Shown here piece by piece: positions 36,650 through 53,300 of a stretch of DNA of 64,000 bases. The first letter of the stretch is position 1, and each line of letters opens with the position of its first letter. The notes beneath the pieces were generated by a model. That model was not told the DNA's origin. It ran no database searches and saw only the letters and a program-made list of their open reading frames with translations. A program made the position numbers and the translations under genes. This stretch comes from Lagopus muta (Eukaryota; Chordata; Aves; Galliformes; Phasianidae): positions 1-64,000 of the forward strand of contig NC_064466.1 of the NCBI RefSeq assembly GCF_023343835.1, given 5' to 3'.

Positions 36650-37976
36650 ACCCTAACCCAAACCCTAACCCTACCGTAACCCTCTAACCTTAACCCTAAC
36701 CCTAACCCTACCCCTACCCCTCTAATCCTAACCCTAACCCTCTAACCCTAACTCTCTAACCCTAACCCTACCCTAACCCTAACCCTCTAACCCTAAACCT
36801 AACCCTCTAACCCTACCCTAACCCTAACCCTAACCCTCTAACCCTAAACCTAACCCTCTAACCCTACCCTAACCCTACCCTAACCCTCTAATTCTAACCC
36901 TACCCTAACCCTAAACCCTAACCCTCTAACCCTAACCCTAACCCTACCTCACCCTCACCCTCACCCTACCCTAACCCTCTAATCCTAACCCTAACCCTCT
37001 AACCTTAACCCTACCCTAACCCAAACCCTAATCCTACCCTAAACCTAACCTTAACCCTAACCCTAACGCTACCCTAACCCTCACCCTCACCCTAACCCTA
37101 CCCTAACCCTCTAATACCCTCACCCTCACCCTAACCCTACCCTAACCCTCTAATACCCTCACCCTAACCCTAAGCCTCTAACCCTAACCCTACTGTAACC
37201 CTCTAACCCTAACCCTAACCCTCTAACCCTCACCCTCACCCTAACCCCACCCTAACCCTCTAATACCCTAACCCTAACCCTAAGCCTCTAACCCTAACCT
37301 TAACCCTAACCTGAATCCTAACCCTACTGTAACCCTCACCCTACCCTAACCCTCTAACCCTACCCTACCCCCTACCCCTAACCCTACCCTAACCCTCTAA
37401 CCCTAACCCTACCCTAACCCTAACCCTACCCTAACACTACCCCTCTAACCCTATCCTAACCCTAACCCTCTAATACCCTAACCCTAACCTTAACCCTAAC
37501 CCTAACCCTCTAACCCTACCCTAACCCTAACTCTCTAACCCTAACCCTAACCCTGTAACCCTAATCATAACCCTAACACTACCGTAACCCTGTAACCCTA
37601 ACCCTAACCCTCTAACTCTAACCCTATTCCTACCCCTACCCTAACCCTCTAACCCTAACCCTACCCTAACCCTCTAACCCTAACCCTACCCTAACCTTAA
37701 CCCTAACCCTACCCTAACCCTCACCCTCACCCTAACCCTCTAACCCTAACCCTAACCCTCTAACCCTAACCCTAACCCTACCCTAACCCTCTAATTCTAA
37801 CCCTAACCCTACCCTAACCCTAACCCTCTAACCCTAACCTTAACCCTAACCCTAACCCTACCCTAACCCTACTGTAACCCTCTAACCCTAACCCTAACCC
37901 TTACCCTTACCCTAACCCTAACCCTACCCTAACCCTCTAACCCTACCCCTAACCCTCTACCCCTAACCGTACCACC
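36650..37976 (-). repeat. Interstitial telomere-like array, 1.3 kb
   Basis: Plus strand CCCTAA repeats mixed with CCCTCTAA, CCCTAC and CCCTCAC variants, so the gene strand reads TTAGGG-like. It is degenerate but unbroken from 36650 to about 17 bases from exon 5. The variants are regularly interspersed, which fits local amplification of a mixed unit more than a fresh telomere addition. Confidence 0.95.
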
Positions 37977-37984
37977 CAGCTTAC

Positions 37985-38344
37985 TTTGATCGTGCTCAGA
38001 TCCATGGGATGCTTAATGATATCGCAGTAATCGTGCAGCCCCAGTGCTTCTACATCCACGGGTTTGTAGAAGGGCCAGGCGTAGGCCGCGTGCTTCTTGG
38101 CAAACATCTCCTTGATGATGCCACTGCAGTATTTCAGCTGCTCCGACACTTTGCTGCTCTTTTCTACCGTGTGCTGTTGGGAATCTGGGACGTCCTTCTT
38201 TGGGGGCTTCACCGGGCGGCTGCTTTCCCTCCGCGGGCCCAGTTTGGTGGATTTGGGTTCGGTGGGCAGCGAGGACGATTCGTGGATCGGGTCGATGGTG
38301 GTCGGCGTGGTGGTGTCTGCTTTCCTCTTCACTCCTTTTTTCGT
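37985..38344 (-). CDS. BRD4: BRD4 exon 5: basic segment and first half of bromodomain 2
   Basis: Residues 282-401, 360 bases, phase 0. It opens [19 protein letters not shown] (nuclear-localisation-like basic patch), then [20 protein letters not shown], then bromodomain 2 from [20 protein letters not shown]. The WPF shelf lies in [20 protein letters not shown]. It ends STIK with donor GTAAGC. A telomere-like repeat array starts about 17 bases into the following intron, which is unusual for a constitutive exon. Confidence 0.97.
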
Positions 38345-38487
38345 CTGCAATCGAGGGAAGAAATTCATAAATTAACCTGCAAGGCTCCCCGTGGCGCGAC
38401 TTTGCTTTGCCACCGCGGGTGACTCAAACTAAGGGCTGGGAGCTGCAGATTTCCACGTTTAGTTCAGGAGCTCTGCAGAAAACCACG

Positions 38488-39082
38488 TGGATTCGCTCTG
38501 TTGTACGAGGAAGGAGCACAGAGGTGATGGTTCCCCTGTATTCAGCACTGGTGAGGCTGCACCTCGAGTGCTGGGTCCAGTTTTGGGCCCCTCACTGCAA
38601 GAAAGACATGGAGGCCCTGGAACGTGTTCAAAGGAGGGCAATGAAATGGAGAGGGGTCTGGAGCACAGGGCTGATGAGGAGAGGCTGAAGGAGCTGGGAA
38701 TGTTCAGCATGGAGAAGAGGAGCTCAGGGCAGAGCTCACTGCTCCCTATGGCTGCCTGAAGGGAGGCTGCAGGGAGCTGGGGGTCGGCCTCTGCTCTCGT
38801 GTCATCAGGGATAGGAGCAGAGGGAACGGCTTCAAGCTACGGCAGGGGAGATTCAGGCTGGACATGAGGAAGAATTGCTGTTCAGAAAGGGTGGTCAGGC
38901 ACTGGAATGGATGCCCAGGGAGGTGGGGGAGGCACCGAGCCTGGGGGTGTTGAAGGAAAGGCTGGATGTTGTGTTGAGGGACGTGGTTCAGTGGGAGCTG
39001 TTGGGAATGGGGGAACGGTTGGACTGGAGGAGCTTTGAGGTCTGTTCCAACCTTGGGGATTCTATGATTCTATGATTCTATG
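38488..39082 (+). mobile_element. CR1 LINE (plus strand), 3' part
   Basis: Same family and breakpoints as the element at 34650-35376 but without its first internal array. It ends with three ATTCTATG octamers at 39057-39082. Confidence 0.92.
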
Positions 39083-39425
39083 TGTCCCTATGGCGTCCCC
39101 ACGTGTCCCTATGGGTCCCCATGTGTCCCTATGGCGTCCCCACGTGTCCCTATGGCATCCCCACGTGTCCCTTTGGAGTCCTCATGTGTCCCTATGGAGT
39201 CCCATGTGTCCCTATGGGGTCCCCATGTGTCCCTATGGAGTCCCATGTGTCCCTATGGCGTCCCCATGTGTCCCTATGGCGTCCCCATGTGTCCCTATGG
39301 AGTCCCCATGTTGTTGTGTTGAGGGACGTGGTTCAGTGGGAGCTGCTGGTAAGAGGTGAACGGTTGGACTGGAGGAGCTTTGAGGTCTTTTCCAACCTTG
39401 GGGATTCTATGATTCTATGATTCTA
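39083..39425 (+). repeat. 21-bp array after CR1 tail plus second CR1 end
   Basis: About eleven units of TGTCCCTATGGCGTCCCCACG starting at the octamer tail, then a repeat of the last 105 bp of CR1 (GTTGTGTTGAGGGACGTGGT to ATTCTATGATTC). Same architecture as 35376-35555. Confidence 0.9.
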
Positions 39426-39619
39426 GGGTCAGCAGCGTGGCTCGCTTTGGCAAGGTTTGCTCCTGAGTCACAGAGGACTGAAAAATGAGGTTTCGAGGGG
39501 ACGAGCTCCATGCAAAGCTGGGCAGAATCCATCGTGTCTGAGTGAACTGTGCCTGAGGGGGGTCACAAAAGGGTCCCCCTCTCCTCAACTGAGAGAAGGG
39601 AGCAATTTCCAACTTGGAA

Positions 39620-41200
39620 TTGTAGAATGGCTTGGGTTGGAAAGGATCTTAAAGACAACAGAAGCGTGGAAAAACCACGTTGAGTGGGACCTCAAAGGTC
39701 AACGGAACCACGGAATGGGTTGGGATGGGTTGGAAGGGCCTTTGAAGATCATAGAATGGTTGGGTTGGAAGGGACCTTAAAGACCACAAGACCATAAAAT
39801 TGTTGGGTTGGAAAGGTAAGGATCATAGAAGCATGGAATGAATTGGTTAAGTTGTGACCTTAAAGATCATATAATCCTAGAATTGTTGGCTTGGAAGGGA
39901 CCTTAAACACCACACAACCATGGAGAGACAGAGCTGGAAGGGACCTTAAGGACCATGGAACCATGGCATGGGTTGGGTTGGGTTCTTGAAGATCACAGAA
40001 TGATGGAATGGTTGGGTTGGATGGGACCTTAGGGATCATGGAACCATGGGATGGGTTGGGTTGGGTCCTTGAAGATCACAGAAGGATGGAATGGTTGGAT
40101 TGGGAGGGACCTTGAAGATCATAGAATGATGGAATGGGTTGGGTTGGATGGGTCCTTGAAGATCACAGAATGATGGAATGGTTGGGTTGGGAGGGACCTT
40201 AGGGATCATGGAACCATGGGATGGGTTGGGTAGGATGGGTCCTTGAAGATCACAGAATGATGGAATGGTTGGGTTGGATGGGATCTTAGGGATCATGGAA
40301 CCATGGGATGGGTTGGATCCTTGAAGATCACAGAAGGATGGAATGGGTTGGGTTGGATGGGACCTTAGGGATCATGGAACCATGGGATGGGTTGGGTTGG
40401 GTCCTTGAAGATCACAGAAGGATGGAATGGGTTGGGTTGGATGGGACCTTGAAGATCATACAAGGACGGAATGGGTTGGGTTGGAAGGGACTTTAGGGAT
40501 CATAGAATGATGGAATGGTTGGGTTGGATGGGACCATAGGGATCATGGAACCATGGGATGGGTTGGGTTGGATCCTTGAAGATCACGGAAGGATGGAATG
40601 GTTGGGTTGGAAGGGACCTTAGGGATCATAGAATGATGGAATGGTTGGGTTGGGTCCTTGAAGATCATAGAAGGATGGAATGGTTGGATTGGGAGGGATC
40701 TTAGGGATCATGGAACCATGGGATGGGTTGGGTTGGATGGGTCCTTGAAGATCATAGAAGGACGGAATGGTTGGGTTGGAAGGGACCTTAGGGATCATAG
40801 AATGATGGAATGGTTGGGTTGGATGGGACCATAGGGATCATGGAACCATGGGATGGGTTGGGTTGGGTCCTTGAAGATAATAGAATGATGGAATGGTTGG
40901 ATTGGGAGGGACCTTAGGGATCATGGAACCATGGGATGGGTTGGGTTGGGTCCTTGAAGATCACAGAAGGATGGAATGGTTGGACTGGGAGGGATCTTAG
41001 GGATCATGGAACCATGGGATGGGTTGGATGGGTCCTTGAAGATCACAGAATGATGGAATGGTTGGGTTGGATGGGACCATAGGGATCATGGAACCATGGG
41101 ATGGGTTGGGTTGGGTCCTTGAAGATCACAGAATGATGGAATGGTTGGATGGGTCCTTAGGGATCAGGGAATGGTGGGATCACGGTATGGTTTTGCTGGA
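39620..41200 (+). repeat. About 39/78-bp CR1-tail minisatellite
   Basis: Two alternating half units: GGTTGGGTCCTTGAAGATCA with CAGAATGATGGAAT, and GGATGGGACCTTAGGGATCA with TGGAACCATGGGAT. About 20 doublets. It ends about 145 bases from exon 4. Intron 4. Confidence 0.92.
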
Positions 41201-41344
41201 AGGGTCCCTCAGCCTTTCCTCGCAGCAGAGCTGCTCCAGCCCTCTGAGTAGGAAGGAAAACAGGAATCTTTTGAGCAAACTGAGGCCATCTGCCCTAAAC
41301 CGAAAACTGATGGCACTGCAGATGTCTCCACCCCAAGCACTCAC

Positions 41345-41628
41345 CTTGACGGGCTGAGCAGGCGTGGGGATGACGGGGGGGTGAGGCTGCATGGGCTGGG
41401 GGGTCGGGGCCGGCGGGGCGGGGGTCTGGGGGGCCGGCGGAGGCGGCACCGGGGGCTGTGGAGGCACCATCGTCATCACGGGCGTCGGGACGATGAGGTC
41501 AGGGGTGACAGCAGGGAAGGAATGGGTGGTCTGTGCGGCCTGGAGGTTCTGCTGTGGGGCCTGAGTCTGGGCTGGGGACGAGGCCTGGGTTGTGTTCTGT
41601 ACCGTGGATGATCCTGGCTTGGATGTCA
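41345..41628 (-). CDS. BRD4: BRD4 exon 4: Pro/Thr/Gln-rich inter-bromodomain linker
   Basis: Residues 187-281, 284 bases, beginning [20 protein letters not shown] and containing the conserved block [15 protein letters not shown], then a proline run. The exon ends after QPVK with donor GTGAGT. The linker is low complexity and the least conserved part of the N-terminal half, but length and block order match the family. Confidence 0.93.
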
Positions 41629-41934
41629 CTGCGGAAGGAAAAGGAAGAAAGCGTTGATTCTCTCCCTCTTATCTCCAGGCTTAACGGGAAAACAATGTTT
41701 CGTAACGAGTGAAAGAGTGTTGCTCGTTAGATAATGAATGCTTTGCAGAGCCTGCTCTTGAGCAACCTGTCAGGGACAAACACTCCTTATGTTTTCCTCT
41801 ACAGCTTGTTGGGTGAGATGGTGACGAAGCCCAGGACCTCGCTCACCGAAACCACGCCAGGAAAGGAGCGAGGAGCAGCCCCGAGGCGTCCTCCTCTCTT
41901 CTCCTTTTCCTTCCAGGAGTTCTCCTAGTGGCCA
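41629..41934. other. Intron 3, part next to exon 4
   Basis: Unique sequence; nothing recognised. Confidence 0.5.
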
Positions 41935-42475
41935 ATGGTTGCCCACAAGCCAGCAGTGTGCCCTCATGGCCAGGAAGGCCAACTGTGGCCGAGTGATCAG
42001 TGGTTGAACAGCAGCTGACCACAAGCCGGCAGTGTGCCCTGAAGGCCAAGGAGGCCAATGGCGGCCAACAGGTTGACCAGTGGTCGACCAACAGTTGACC
42101 AGTGGTTGACCAACAGTTGACCAGTGGTTGAGTGGCAGTTGAGCACGAGCCAGCAGGGCGCCCTGGTGGCCAAGAAGGCCAACAGAACCCTGGGATGCTT
42201 TGCCCAAAGCGTGGCCAGCTGGGTGCTCTGCACTGGGGAGGCCCCGTCTGGAGCATTGGGCCCAGTGCTGGGCTCCCCAGGTCAGGGCTGATGGGGAACT
42301 GAGCCCAGCAGAGGCTGCGGAGATGCTGGGGGCCTGGAGCACCTCCTGGTGGGGACAGGCTGAAAGGCCTGGGGCTGTGCAGCTGGGGAGGAGAAAGGCT
42401 GAGAGGGATCTGAGAGGGTGGGGGGCAGCAGGATGGGGCTGGGCTGCGTTTGGTGGGCCCTAGTGACAAGACAGG
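41935..42475 (+). mobile_element. CR1 LINE fragment, plus orientation
   Basis: GTGGCCAACAG and GGGTGCTCTGCACTGGGGAG, CTGGAGCATTGGGCCCAGTG and GGAACTGAGCCCAGCAGAGG match, in reverse, the element at 58860-59400. It is the left half of a head-to-head inverted CR1 pair. Confidence 0.8.
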
Positions 42476-43230
42476 GGCACTGGGCACACACTGCTGCCTC
42501 GTGGTCAACTGCTGGCCAACCTGTTGGCCACCACTGAGGTCAACCTGTTGGCCACCGTTGGCCTTCTTGGCTACCAGGGCACAGTGCTGGTTCACGGTCA
42601 ACTGTTGGTCAACCACTGGTCAACCTGTTGACCATTACTGGCCCCTATTGGCTACCAGGGCACAGTGCTGGTTCACACTCAACTGTTGGTCAACCACTGG
42701 TCAACCTGTTCACCATTACTGGCCCCTATTGGCTACCAGGACCCACTTGGGCTCACAGTCAACTGTTGGTCAACCACTGGTCAACCTGTTCACCATTACT
42801 GGCCCCTATTGGTTACCAGGACACACTTGGGCTCACGGTCAACTGTTGATCGACCACTGGTCAACCTGTTCACCATTACTGGCCCCTATTGGTTACCAGG
42901 ACCCACTTGGGCTCATGGTCAACTGTTGGTCAACCACTGGTCAACCTGTTCACCATTACTGGCCCCTATTGGCTACCAGGACACACTTGAGCTCACAGTC
43001 AACTGTTGGTTGACCATTGGTCAACCTGTTCACCATTACTGGCCCCTAATGGCTACCAGGACACACTTGAGCTCACGGTCAACTGTTGGTCGACCACTGG
43101 TCAACCTGTTGACCATTACTGGCCCCTATTGGTTACCAGGACCCACTTGGGCTCACGGTCAACTGTTGGTCAACCGTTGGCCACCAGGACCCCCAGGTCC
43201 TTCCCCACAGCCCTCCTTTCCACAGCTCAG
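42476..43230 (-). repeat. 80-bp array grown from CR1 (right half of inverted pair)
   Basis: About eight units of GTCAACTGTTGGTCAACCAC, TGGTCAACCTGTTCACCATT, ACTGGCCCCTATTGGCTACC and AGGACCCACTTGGGCTCACG. The seed is the CR1 sequence TTGGCCACCAGGGCACACTG with CTGGCTCATGGTCA. It resumes as CR1 (CACCAGGACCCCCAGGTCCT) at 43183. Confidence 0.88.
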
Positions 43231-43406
43231 CCCCAACCCAGACGGATGCTGCGTCGTTCCTCCATAGGTGTAGAAGCCTCCTGTGATGGCAGCCACCCCT
43301 CCCAGCTCTGCTCCACCACCAAACACGTTCCAACCCCGCTCCCTGCTGGAGACGTGGAACACGCCTGGCCCCAATACCAGCCCCCAGCTGTGGCTGAGCG
43401 CCATAC

Positions 43407-43542
43407 CTGCTTCCTTCCGTGCGCGTCCTCTCCCTTTTGTCTGGGCTATAACGATTTCAGTTTCTTCCTGCGTCATTTCGGAGATTTTCTGCAGGAAGAG
43501 CTTTTCTAGAGCTTCTGCCATTAAGACTATGTCATCTCCTGG
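43407..43542 (-). CDS. BRD4: BRD4 exon 3: end of bromodomain 1 and start of linker
   Basis: Residues 142 to first base of 187. [20 protein letters not shown] is the C helix of bromodomain 1, followed by [20 protein letters not shown]. Acceptor CTCCAG; donor GCAG followed by GTATGG in phase 1, matching the vertebrate junction. Differences from human lie only after the helix (SEMTQ for NELPT). Confidence 0.96.
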
Positions 43543-43940
43543 CTGGAGGAATGAGAGAGAGCAAATCAGGCAAGGCACATCTCTACAAGGACTGCTACAT
43601 CTAAACAAACCAAGATCGCCACAAAGATTTTGCCCGCGCTTTTTTCTCCGTTTCACACCAAACTTAATCATAAAGACCAATTAAAAACGAAACAGGAACA
43701 ATTCGGGGTGGTTTTTTGTGAGGCACGGGTGGGATGTGGAATTCGGACTGCAAACTGTAATCCTTATCATCTCCCAGCTCTGCAAGTCCTGTAGCTTTTG
43801 AACACCGCAATCTTTCTTGGCCCTGTTTCCATTGCCACACTGCCGTCCTGAGCACACAGCAAGGAACAAGAAGAGTCCTTGTCCTGCAGTGCTGTAAAGG
43901 CATGGAGGGACGAGGGGCAGGGAGCTGTGCAGGGTGCATA
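43543..43940. other. Intron 2, part next to exon 3
   Basis: Nothing recognised. Confidence 0.5.
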
Positions 43941-44215
43941 AGGGGTGATGGCAGGATAAACTGAGCTGTGCTGATCAGTGCAGGCAGTGCTGCTGTTTTC
44001 TGGATGGAGGGAGGAGGAGAAAGAGAAGAGGGGCACATAAGGGGTGATGGCAGGATAAACTGAGCCGCGCTGATCAGTGCAGGCAGTGCTGCTGTCTTCT
44101 GGATGGAGGGAGAAGGAGAAAGAGAAGAGGGGCGCATAAGGGGTGATGGCAGGATAAACTGAGCCATGCAGGCAGTGCTGCTGTTTTCTGGATGGAGGGA
44201 GGAGGAGAAAGAGGG
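43941..44215 (+). repeat. About 100-bp triplication
   Basis: GGGGTGATGGCAGGATAAAC and GCAGGCAGTGCTGCTGTTTT with GGAGAAAGAGAAGAGGGGC start at 43941, 44041 and 44140. Third copy is shortened. Confidence 0.88.
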
Positions 44216-47256
<3,041 letters not shown>

Positions 47257-47925
47257 ATCATAGAATCATAGAATCCCCAAGGTTGGAACAGACCTCAAAG
47301 CTCCTCCAGTCCAACCGCTCACCTCTTACCAACAGCTCCCACTGAACCACGTCCCTCAACACAACATCCAGCCTTTCCTTCAACACCCCCAGGCTCGGTG
47401 CCTCCCCCACCTCCCTGGGCATCCATTCCAGTGCCTGACCACCCTTTCTGAACAGCAATTCTTCCTCATGTCCAGCCTGAATCTCCCCTGCCGTAGCTTG
47501 AAGCCGTTCCCTCTGCTCCTATCCCTGATGACACGAGAGCAGAGGCCGACCCCCAGCTCCCTGCAGCCTCCCTTCAGGCAGCCATAGGGAGCAGTGAGGT
47601 CCCCCCTGAGCTCCTCTTCTCCATGCTGAACATTCCCAGATCCTTCAGCCTCTCCTCACCATCCCTGTGCTCCAGACCCCTCACCAGCTTTGTTGCCCTC
47701 CTTTGAACCAAGTTCCAGGGCCTCAATATCTTTCTTGCAGTGAGGGGCCCAAAACTGGACACAGCACTCGAGGTGCAGCCTCACCAGTGCTGAATATAGG
47801 GGAACAATCACCTCTCTGCTCTGCTGGCAGTGCTGTTTCTGATGCAGGCCAGGCTGCCATTGGCCTTTTTGGCCACCTGGGCACACTGTGGGCTCATGTT
47901 CAGCCGAGCATCAATCCATACCCCA
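47257..47925 (-). mobile_element. CR1 LINE, minus orientation, about 670 bp
   Basis: It begins with the reverse complement of the octamer tail (ATCATAGAATCATAGAAT), then CAAGGTTGGAACAGACCTCA, CTTCAACACCCCCAGGCTCG and TTGCAGTGAGGGGCCCAAAA, running to GGGCTCATGTTCAGC. Uninterrupted, so it serves as a reference for the broken copies at 34650 and 38488. Confidence 0.93.
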
Positions 47926-48125
47926 GGGAATCGCTTTGGGGAGCTTGGAATGGGGAAACTCCAGACTCCAACCCCAATGGCTCTGGGTTCCCATCACCCT
48001 TCAAGCCAAACCATCAGCTGAACTCAGCAAAGCCTCAGCACCTCCTTCCTAAAGGCTCCCTTTGGCACAAAGGTGAACGCCCGCCCTTCTCCTTCCTCCC
48101 ACTTGGGGAAACCTCCCCACCCTCA

Positions 48126-50329
<2,204 letters not shown>

Positions 50330-51660
50330 AAACTGCACAGCGTGGATCCTCTGCTATCAGATGCAGCGCACTGCAATGCATGGGATCGCAGTAAGGTGCA
50401 ATATGGCTGCACAGCACGTTGCTGCAGCACAAAACTATAGGATAAGGCACCATTTATGCCTACACAACCTGTAATACGGCACTGCAAGACAGAAACTAAG
50501 ATAGAATAGAGATTAAGATACTTTATGCCTGCGTGATAGGTATAAACAGGCAACACAGCACGATAATGCATGAACTATGGAATAAAGTACAACCTGTCCC
50601 TGTATCGTATGGAATACAGTGCTGTAAGACGTGGAGCAATGTGCTTTATCCCTATATAATGAGTGATACAGCACTGTAATAAATAAACTGTGGATTGAGT
50701 GATAATCTATGGCTATATAACGAGTAATATAGCACTGTAATAAATAAACTGTGGATTGAGTGATAATCAATGCCTATATAACAAGTAATATAGCACTGTA
50801 ATGCATGAACTATGGATTGAGTGATAATCTATGCCTGTATAATGAGTAATATAGCACTGTAATAAATAAACTATGGATTGAGTGATAATCTATGGCTATA
50901 TAATGAGTAATATAGCACTGCAGTGCATGAACTGTGGATTGAGTGATAATCTATGGCTATATAACGAGTAATATGGCACTGTAATAAATAAACTGTGAAT
51001 TGAGTGATAATCTAAGCCTATATAACGAGTAATATAGCACTACAATGCATGAACTATGGATTAAGTGATAATCTATGCCTGTATAATGAGTAATATAGCA
51101 CTGTAATAAATAAACTGTGGATTGAGTCATAATCTATGCCTATATAACGAGTAATACAGCACTGTAATAAATAAACTGTGGATTGAGTGATAATCTATGG
51201 CTATATAATAAGTAATATAGCACTGCAATGCATGAACTGTGGATTTAGTGATAATCTATGCCTGTATAATAAGAAATATAGCACTGTAATAAATAAACTG
51301 TGGATTGAGTGATAATCTATGGCTATATAATGAGTAATACAGCACTGCAATGCATGAACTGTGGATTGAGTGATAATCTGTGCTTATATAACGAGTAATA
51401 TGGCATTGTAATAAATAAACTGTGGATTGAGTGATAATCTATGCCTGTATAATGAGTAATATGGCACTGTAATAAATAAACTGTGGATTGAGTGATAATC
51501 AATGCCTATATAACAAGTAATATAGCACTGTAATGCATGAACTATGGATTGAGTGATAATCTATGCCTGTATAATGAGTAATATAGCACTGCAGTGCATG
51601 AACTAGAGAGCAATGCATTATTTATTCCCATGTAATAAGTAATAGAGGGCTAGAACACAT
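50330..51660 (+). repeat. AT-rich 61-bp array (family 1)
   Basis: The unit is GGATTGAGTGATAATCTATG, CCTATATAACGAGTAATATA, GCACTGTAATAAATAAACTG and T, about 19 good copies with diverged units at the left edge. Confidence 0.93.
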
Positions 51661-51749
51661 CAACTATGGGGCAAGGCGTTACCTATGCCTATGTAACACA
51701 CAGCACAGCACTGTAACAGAAAACATGGCTTAAGGGATGATCCAAACCC

Positions 51750-53300
51750 ACAGAGTGTGTATATAGCACAGAAATTGAAGATAAATGCCCCATATAGCAT
51801 GTCTATAGCACAGAAATTGAAGATAAATGCCCATATAGCATGTCTATAGCACAGAAATTGAAGATAAATGCCCATATAGCATGTATATAGCACAGAAATT
51901 GAAGATAATGCCCATATAGCATGTCTATAGCACAGAAATTGAAGATAAATGCCCCATATAGCATGTCTATAGCACAGAAATTGAAGATAAATGCCCCGTA
52001 TAGCATGTCTATAGCACAGAAATTGAAGATAAATGCCCATATAGCATGTATATAGCACAGAAATTGAAGATAATGCCCATATAGCATGTCTATAGCACAG
52101 AAATTGAAGATAAATGCCTCATACAGCATGTCTATAGCACAGAAATTGAAGATAAATGCCCATATTGCATGTCTATAGCACAGAAATACAAGATAAATGC
52201 CCATATAGCATGTCTATAGCACAGAAATTGAAGATAAATGCCTCATATAGCATGTATATAGCACAGAAATTGAAGATAAATGCCCATACAGCATGTCTAT
52301 AGCACAGAAATTGAAGATAAATGCCCATATAGCATGTATATAGCACAGAAATTGAAGATAAATGCCCCATATAGCATGTCTATAGCACAGAAATTGAAGA
52401 TAAATGCCCATATAGCATGTATATAGCACAGAAATTGAAGATAAATGCCCCATATAGCATGTCTATAGCACAGAAATTGAAGATAAATGCCCATATAGCA
52501 TGTATATAGCACAGAAATTGAAGATAAATGCCTCATATAGCATGTATATAGCACAGAAATTGAAGATAAATGCCCATATAGCATGTATATAGCACAGAAA
52601 TTGAAGATAAATACCCCATATAGCATGTATATAGCACAGAAATTGAAGATAAATGCCTATATAGCATGTCTATAGCACAGAAATTGAAGATAAATGCCCC
52701 ATATAGCATGTCTATAGCACAGAAATTAAAGGTAAATGCCCATATAGCATGTATATAGCACAGAAATTGAAGATAAATGCCCATATAGCATGTCTATAGC
52801 ACAGAAATTGAAGATAAATGCCCCATATAGCATGTCTATAGCACAGAAATTGAAGATAAATGCCCCATATAGCATGTATATAGCACAGAAATACAAGATA
52901 AATGCCTCATATAGCATGTATATAGCACAGAAATTGAAGATAAATGCCCATATAGCATGTAGATAGCACAGAAATTGAAGATAAATGCCCATATAGCATG
53001 TCTATAGCACAGAAATTGAAGATAAATGCCCATATAGCATGTATATAGCACAGGAATTGAAGATAAATGCCCATATAGCATGTCTATAGCACAGAAATTG
53101 AAGATAAATGCCCCATATAGCATGTATATAGCACAGAAATTGAAGATAAATGCCTCATACAGCATGTCTATAGCACAGAAATTGAAGATAAATGCCCCGT
53201 ATAGCATGTATATAGCACAGGAATTGAAGATAAATGCCCATATAGCATGTATATAGCACAGAAATTGAAGATAAATGCCTCATATAGCATGTCTATAGCA
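51750..53300 (+). repeat. AT-rich 41-bp array (family 2)
   Basis: The unit is CATATAGCATGTCTATAGCA, CAGAAATTGAAGATAAATGC and C, 40-42 bp, about 38 copies, with CATATAG/CCATATAG and TCTATAG/TATATAG variants. Open minus-strand frames rich in Leu/Tyr/Phe are a by-product. Homologous to the neighbours but lacking an internal segment. Confidence 0.93.

Noticed and set aside
36650..37976. True chromosome end
   Set aside because: Degenerate, and BRD4 exons continue in order and frame on both sides, so it is interstitial.
41843..42616. 257-codon minus frame and its partner at 58344-59183
   Set aside because: Both are CR1 sequence in opposite orientations; not the CR1 reverse transcriptase frame.
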